From contig NC_133165.1 in the NCBI RefSeq assembly GCF_040802235.1, positions 19,873,623 to 19,937,622 of the forward strand: a stretch of DNA of 64,000 bases, written 5' to 3'. This document shows, piece by piece, positions 59,321 to 64,000 of the stretch. The translations under genes were made by a program, and so were the position numbers. Origin of the DNA: Manis javanica (Eukaryota; Chordata; Mammalia; Pholidota; Manidae). Under the pieces are notes generated by a model. That model searched no databases. It saw only the letters and a list, made by a program, of their open reading frames with translations, and had not been told where the DNA came from. How positions within the stretch are numbered: the first letter of the stretch is position 1; the number at the start of each line of letters is the position of its first letter.

Positions 59321-59690
59321 TCCACTATCTTGATGAAAACAGACCCTATAATACCAGCCGCTACACAGCCACCTAGGGTATCCAAGCAGTTTTCCAACTC
59401 ATGGAGAACTGTTTCCACCTTTCCCCTTTCTGGGGAAGGCCCCACTCCTCTAGGATGTACTTTACCCTATACCAGTTCTCCAGTTAAGGGCTCCCAAATT
59501 GGAAGTCCTGCAGCTGTGGGGATAATAACAGGTGAAGATGCACTGTCTACTGTTACATTCACTGGAGCCTCTCCACCATTCACAGTGGGGGTTATGGGCA
59601 TTTTCCCATCATCTCTAGGGGCAGCCCTCCCAAGGGTCACATCCATTATGACATATTTCAGGTTCAGAGGTACTGCCAACTAATGCCAGA
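59320..59690 (-). other. ERV B leader
   Basis: Region between 5' LTR and gag. The bases just inside the LTR read tctggcattagttggcagta on the minus strand. The TGG start suits a primer-binding site, but I cannot match it confidently to a tRNA. It weakly resembles the tRNA-Leu site of ERV-L after several transitions. Confidence 0.5.
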
Positions 59691-59994
59691 TGTAACTGTG
59701 GAGAAATGAAATCCCAGGACCACATACCTCTAAAACTGAAATCAGTCATAGGGAAAAATAAAGTTTAAAACCCATTTATTGTTTACAAACTGCAGTCTGG
59801 GCCATCTCTTTCCTGCTCAGGCAGAAGCAAGCAAGCCCTCCCCCTAACCTCTCAGGTTCAGATAAGCCCCAGGTTGCCCAGGTAATTACCCATTGATATG
59901 GAGATGAACTCTCCACCCCTGAGGAATGCCTGTTGATATGCAGATGCACTAAAGCTAGGTGAGATATTTCAGAAATATTACAGTTTTACCCACA
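59691..59994 (-). repeat. ERV B 5' LTR
   Basis: 304 bp, TG...CA, complete. Minus strand starts TGTGGGTAAAACTGTAATAT and ends CACAGTTACA. An inverse AATAAA ('tttattg') lies at about 59,775. Confidence 0.92.
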
Positions 59995-60034
59995 TAAGAC
60001 TAAGAACATACATCCTTGATTCATTCACACACAA

Positions 60035-60322
60035 TTTCAGATACCTTTTGTCTCCCTGGAATGTAACTCTAATCATGTCATTTTCCTACTAAAAAACTAG
60101 ATAAGCGAAACTTAAATGGTCCCCGATCCATCACCTGGAGAACTCTGGACTCTGCTTCTTCATCTCTACCTCAATGCATAACCCAAAACTTAGGAGGCAT
60201 TCTTGATTCTTTGCTTTCCCTCCTATCCTTCAGGACCAGGTCCTGTTAGATCTGCCTTCAAATTATACCCAACACTGTCTACTTCACTCCATTTTCTCTG
60301 CTATCTTCCTAGTTCAAGGTAC
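60035..60322 (+). repeat. L2 LINE, left part
   Basis: Forward L2 internal sequence: 'ttaggaggcattcttgattc', 'aggaccaggtcctgttagat', 'ctgccttcaaattataccca', then 'cttcctagttcaaggtac', where an LTR interrupts. Continues at 60,845. Confidence 0.65.
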
Positions 60323-60844
60323 ATTTGTTGGGAATTCCAATCTGGGGAGGTCTCCGCACATGTAAGATGGGACCTCAACCCAGGAGAGAGTTCTTGACTC
60401 TGATTGAGAAAGAATTCACAAGCAGGTCAAGTAGGTGCAAGCAAAGAGTAATTTAATAATGTGAAAGTACACACTCAAGGAGGGAGTGCTGGCATGCTCA
60501 GGAAGTGAGCAGCATGATGAGGTCAGGTTGGGTGGTCTTGTAGCTGGAGTTAAAGCAAGGAGTGGCATATTCATTGGGATAGGCGGGGTTTTCTCAGAAT
60601 AGGGAAGAGGTTGGGGGAACATAGGACGACACCCTCTTTTTGTCCTTACATGGTCTGTCTCAGAACTGTCATGGCACAGAGGGGCATGGTTTTTGGTAGG
60701 CTGATGAGTGTACCATGGGCTTTGGAGTGACTTGAGTGAGCTGTCCTCTGTGTTGGAACCAGCAGCTTAGACTGGTTGGTGATCACATCCTGTCAACCCT
60801 GTCCTGGTTCAGCCATCTGTTCAGCCAGGTCTTTTCCTGCCTCT
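60323..60844 (-). mobile_element. LTR (probably ERV1 type) inserted in L2
   Basis: About 520 bp that interrupt the L2. The flanks gtac (60,319-60,322 and 60,845-60,848) fall at the same L2 position, so they are a 4-bp duplication. On the minus strand the block 'aattctttctcaatcagagt' and 'actctctcctgggttgaggt' resembles ERV1 LTR U5 sequence, and 'ttattaaattactctttgct' is the polyadenylation region. The TG/CA ends are not clear. Confidence 0.6.
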
Positions 60845-61510
60845 GTACCAGCACCTCTCATGCAATTATGGAAACAGCCTCCTTTTAATTACTTTTTAAA
60901 CAGATCTCCCTGTTTGTAGCCTTGCCCATCTCTAATCATTTTTCACATAAAAGACCAATAGAATAGACTTAAAAAAAACCTGTCCATCATACCTCAACTC
61001 ATCCCTGACTAAACCATTCCACTGTCTACCACTTAGGGAAGTACACAGACTCCTTACCTTCCCTAGAGGTAAGGACGAGCTGGCCTCCATGAGCTGGCCC
61101 TTGCTCACCTTGAAATCATCCCCTACTGTTCTTTGATCACTGTTTTCCAGCCATACAACTAATTCCCACCTCAGAGCCTGCTCCCTCACTCTGGACACTT
61201 CCTCTGTGACTTTCTCATAGATGAATCCTTCCCCAACCTAAATATTCTCTCCACAGAGAGGTCTTCCTTGGCTACCTAATAACAGTGCCATCCACACTGC
61301 CTTCTCTGTCACATGCACTGTTTTCTCTTCATAGCACTTATCACCACCTGATGTTTCCTTGTTAATTTTTTTCTCCCTGCCCACCTCCAGTAAAATAGAA
61401 TATTGGGCCCTTCTCCATACAGTTTACCACTTAATTCCCATCACCTAGAACAGCTCCTGACACACAATGGATGCTCAATAAATATTCACTGAGTGAATAA
61501 ATAAATGTGG
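60845..61510 (+). repeat. L2 LINE, right part with 3' end
   Basis: 'aaaccattccactgtctacc', 'ggcctccatgagctggccct', 'ttcatagcacttatcaccac', 'cctagaacagctcctgacac' and 'tgctcaataaatattcactg' are in forward L2 order to the terminus with (GAATAAAT) tail. Confidence 0.75.
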
Positions 61511-61514
61511 TCCA

Positions 61515-62920
61515 AATAACTAGACAGGCCATTTAGAGCCCTTTTGTTAAGATACCAAATTATTTTTCCAGCCATTGCTCCCCTTTTGCAGCCTGTGTTT
61601 CCAGCCAAACTCAACAGTTTATTCATTTTTTGTATTTCCCTCAACTGTTCAGTGAGTGAACGGTATTCAGAATGAATTGAGGCTGACCCCCAGCTAAGAG
61701 CGTGGAGTCAGCCACATTTGTCTTCTGGTTCTTCTATCCTTCTACCTCTTTGTCCACCAATCAGTGAACCATTTATGGGGGGACTCTGTAAAATTATTCA
61801 CCCCCTTGATGTGTAGGGTAATAGATCACCAGGTGGGTTGGTACACAATTCTATCTACATGTCACTTACATTGGCCATGTGCTACAAAATGATCTGGATA
61901 TTTATCATTGGTTTCTAGATAGAAATAGATATCAGAAATCAGTGGTAATAGGATAGAAATCAGTGGTTTCTGCTCATGAAACAAAATTCTTTTTAAAAAT
62001 GAAAATTCAGTTTCTTAATTAAGCAACTTGTATTGTCATAGCTACCTGACATGCCCTAGGGCCAGACCTTTTCACTGGAGGAGGCATTTGAACTTACTTT
62101 CTGGGCCTGCACCACATATTCACCCCCAGCAAAGATGCTGCCCCTCAGCGTTTGGGGAAGCTGATGGCATATTCTGTTTCAATCTGGGGCAACTGCTGAA
62201 CTAGAGAAGATTATTGTGGTACCCTGAGCAGCCCATCTCTCTATGAATCTAGCAGATCTCCTTTTGAGTCAGTAGGAAAGGAAATGTGATGGATTTTAAA
62301 AACTTACCTGCTGAGGCAAAATATTTAAGTTGATAAATGATATGTAATCTATTGCAAATGATAAAATACAGTGCACATAATTGTCAAGAGTCCACTCTCA
62401 TATGTTTTTCTATATATTTTAATTATTTGTCCAGGGCTTTGATTAAGGACATGTGACAAATCTCATTTCATTTCTTCTTTGCATCAGTGCCACATTGTCT
62501 GCTTCCCACTTCCTCAGCCATGTGCCCCTCACTGAGCTCATGTGAAGTCTCAGGGCTCGACATGGGTCACATTTGTGCTTTAGCAGTTGTCTTCAGTGCT
62601 ACAGCCTCAGAGATGAACTAGGAGAGAGAATTACTAGCACAAAAGTGGTATCGCTCAGGCACGTGTTTCCTCGAGCCTCTCAGATCCACCACAGTAGATG
62701 AACGGAACTCCAAAGGTTTTGTTTTTGAAAAAAACAAACTGTATGTGTGTGCAAAAGCCATGAGAGAGAAGTAGAGCTCTGTGGACACAGACACCCTGAT
62801 ACTGTGACTGAGATTTGATAGCATAAGGGGGTTTACTAAACTTGTAAATATTTCTGAGTTTAAACTTTTCTGAGTTACTAAAAGTAATTTCAAGAAAGAA
62901 AATTCCCCTGAAAATGCCTT
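61515..62920. other. Unannotated stretch
   Basis: No gene or repeat family recognised. A duplication, 'agatagaaat'/'gatagaaatcagtgg', occurs near 61,916-61,970. Confidence 0.4.
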
Positions 62921-62922
62921 TC

Positions 62923-62923
<1 letters not shown>

Positions 62924-62967
<44 letters not shown>
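62924..62967. repeat. (CA)n microsatellite
   Basis: About 22 uninterrupted CA units. Likely polymorphic. Confidence 0.95.
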
Positions 62968-62969
<2 letters not shown>

Positions 62970-62970
<1 letters not shown>

Positions 62971-63635
62971 AAATCTTCAGCCCAGATTGCCTAGAAAGAT
63001 TTCAGAGGCTAATGACACCAGATGGCAGTGAGATGTGGGAGTTTTTCAGCACAGCCACCAGGAGGAAAGCCACTGAGAGCTGAAGTCAGGTCAGCCTTCT
63101 GGTTAACAGATGTACAGTTCAAATGACTGTTACACAGTTAAAGAAAAAAGACAAGATGACTTGCAAAGAAAAAACAATAGGGTAACTGTTGTGAAATACA
63201 ATCTCTCAGTGTAATTGTACTGTTAATTTAATGTCTTAAATTTGCATTACTGGAACAACTTCTTAATGGGAAGACAAAACACTCTTGAGGAATTACCAAA
63301 AACAATAAACTCTTGTGAATCCTTTGAAGTCATGAAATAGTCATGAGACTACATAAAGTGACTTTCAAAATTTTAAAAGAACACAGGGCTTCACAGCCTG
63401 GTCAGTCCATCCCTCCCGCCACACCCAAACACAGTTAAGAGCATTTCACTAACAAGTTTTCACCCATTTTCCAAAATATATATAGGTTTCCTTAATGTTT
63501 CTCACTGAACTAATAGATCATTGACAATCCAAGTTCATACTGATACAGACAACTGGATTATTAATCCAGTGAAATGTTTTTGTCAAAAAAGGAAATACAC
63601 AGATAAAGTTAATGAGAATTGTGTCCTTGAGTTGC
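62970..63635. other. Unannotated stretch
   Basis: Contains a 14/15 CTCF-like match at 63,015-63,029 (ACACCAGATGGCAGT) and a near-perfect palindrome actggatta-t-taatccagt at 63,552-63,570. No gene seen. Confidence 0.4.
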
Positions 63636-63639
63636 CTTA

Positions 63640-64000
63640 CGACTACTGGGAATTAAATACAAAGAGAGAGGGAGCGCTGCCACGTATTTGTGCAGTGCAC
63701 ACACAGCCTGTGTGGTCACCTAGGGAGTTGGTAAATAAAGTGATGGCCAGAGAGGTTCAGAGAAGAGAGAAATTTCTTCCATCTGGAAGATCAGGCAAGA
63801 CTTCCTGGAAGAGGTGATGTTTAAGCAATGAATGGTGGAAGGGATTTAGACACACAACTACTGGATGACAGTGAGAGGAATTCGTGAGAGGGCACCGGCT
63901 GAATCTGACATCAGGGGCCCAGAGCCCAAATGCTGGTCTCTGTCCTGCGTGGTGTGGTCAGTGTGTGTCGCTTTGGCCTGCCCTCTCCATAGGACTTCTG
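63640..64000 (-). repeat. Possible L2 fragment
   Basis: 'caggcaagacttcctggaag' then 'aggtgatgtttaagcaatga' matches the inverted internal L2 block. The rest to the window end is unrecognised. A 98-codon plus frame (63,521-63,817) crosses it without any domain. Confidence 0.4.

Larger units (their letters stand above)
54084..59994 (-). mobile_element. ERV B: ERV-L provirus with both LTRs
   Basis: A 5.9-kb provirus, flanked by a perfect 5-bp duplication taaga (54,079-54,083 and 59,995-59,999). On the minus strand: 5' LTR, leader, gag, protease, RT, RNase H, integrase, polypurine tract (ctggaggggtgg) and 3' LTR. The two LTRs differ at very roughly 15% of positions by eye, so the insertion is old. 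No env region. About 300 bp lies between integrase and 3' LTR, too short for the dUTPase known at that place in some ERV-L. Confidence 0.95.

Overview
This is nuclear DNA of a placental mammal. It is AT-rich, with no bacterial-type gene packing, and most recognisable sequence is interspersed repeats: MIR and L2 fossils, older and young L1, ERV-L proviruses, solo LTRs and ERV1-type LTRs. I could not identify any host protein-coding exon. No Alu, B1/B2, carnivore tRNA-Lys SINE or ruminant SINE was seen. The lack of young SINEs and the style of the L1 3' end make me think of a pangolin, but that is recognition from memory and is only a suggestion.

Layout. Positions 1-10,200 are repeat fossils (MIR, L2) with two solo ERV-L LTRs (2972-3323, 6275-6686) and an antisense L1 3' end (5411-5605). 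A TG-rich minisatellite (about 10,215-10,600) adjoins a CpG island with a perfect CRE (about 10,700-11,280), the only promoter-like region seen. An ERV1-type LTR with a 4-bp target duplication is at 12,613-13,502, and a perfect CTCF consensus at 14,663-14,677. From 14.7 to 24.5 kb little is recognisable beyond L2/MIR pieces. Around 24.5-27.2 kb an L2 holds an old L1, which holds a younger, internally deleted L1. A decayed ERV-L provirus (ERV A, minus strand) fills 27.4-33.5 kb.

The centre (34,591-43,405) is a near-intact, full-length L1. It has tandem 5' UTR monomers, intact ORF1, and ORF2 broken by one in-frame stop. Beyond its own 3' end it carries about 1.9 kb more: a short unknown segment and a retroviral env-TM/LTR segment, each ending in an A tract. 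One perfect 15-bp target duplication encloses everything, so the simplest reading is a single L1-type insertion with serial 3' transductions, or an L1 lineage with a captured 3' extension. This is the most interesting object in the window.

From 43.4 to 54 kb there are MIR and L2 fragments plus two more solo ERV-L LTRs (45,356-45,704; 52,227-52,527). A second ERV-L provirus (ERV B, minus strand, 54,084-59,994, 5-bp target duplication taaga) follows, then an L2 split by an LTR (60.0-61.5 kb), a (CA)n tract and unannotated sequence to the end. ERV A and ERV B have clearly related interiors but different LTR families. Both lack a recognisable env and are heavily mutated.
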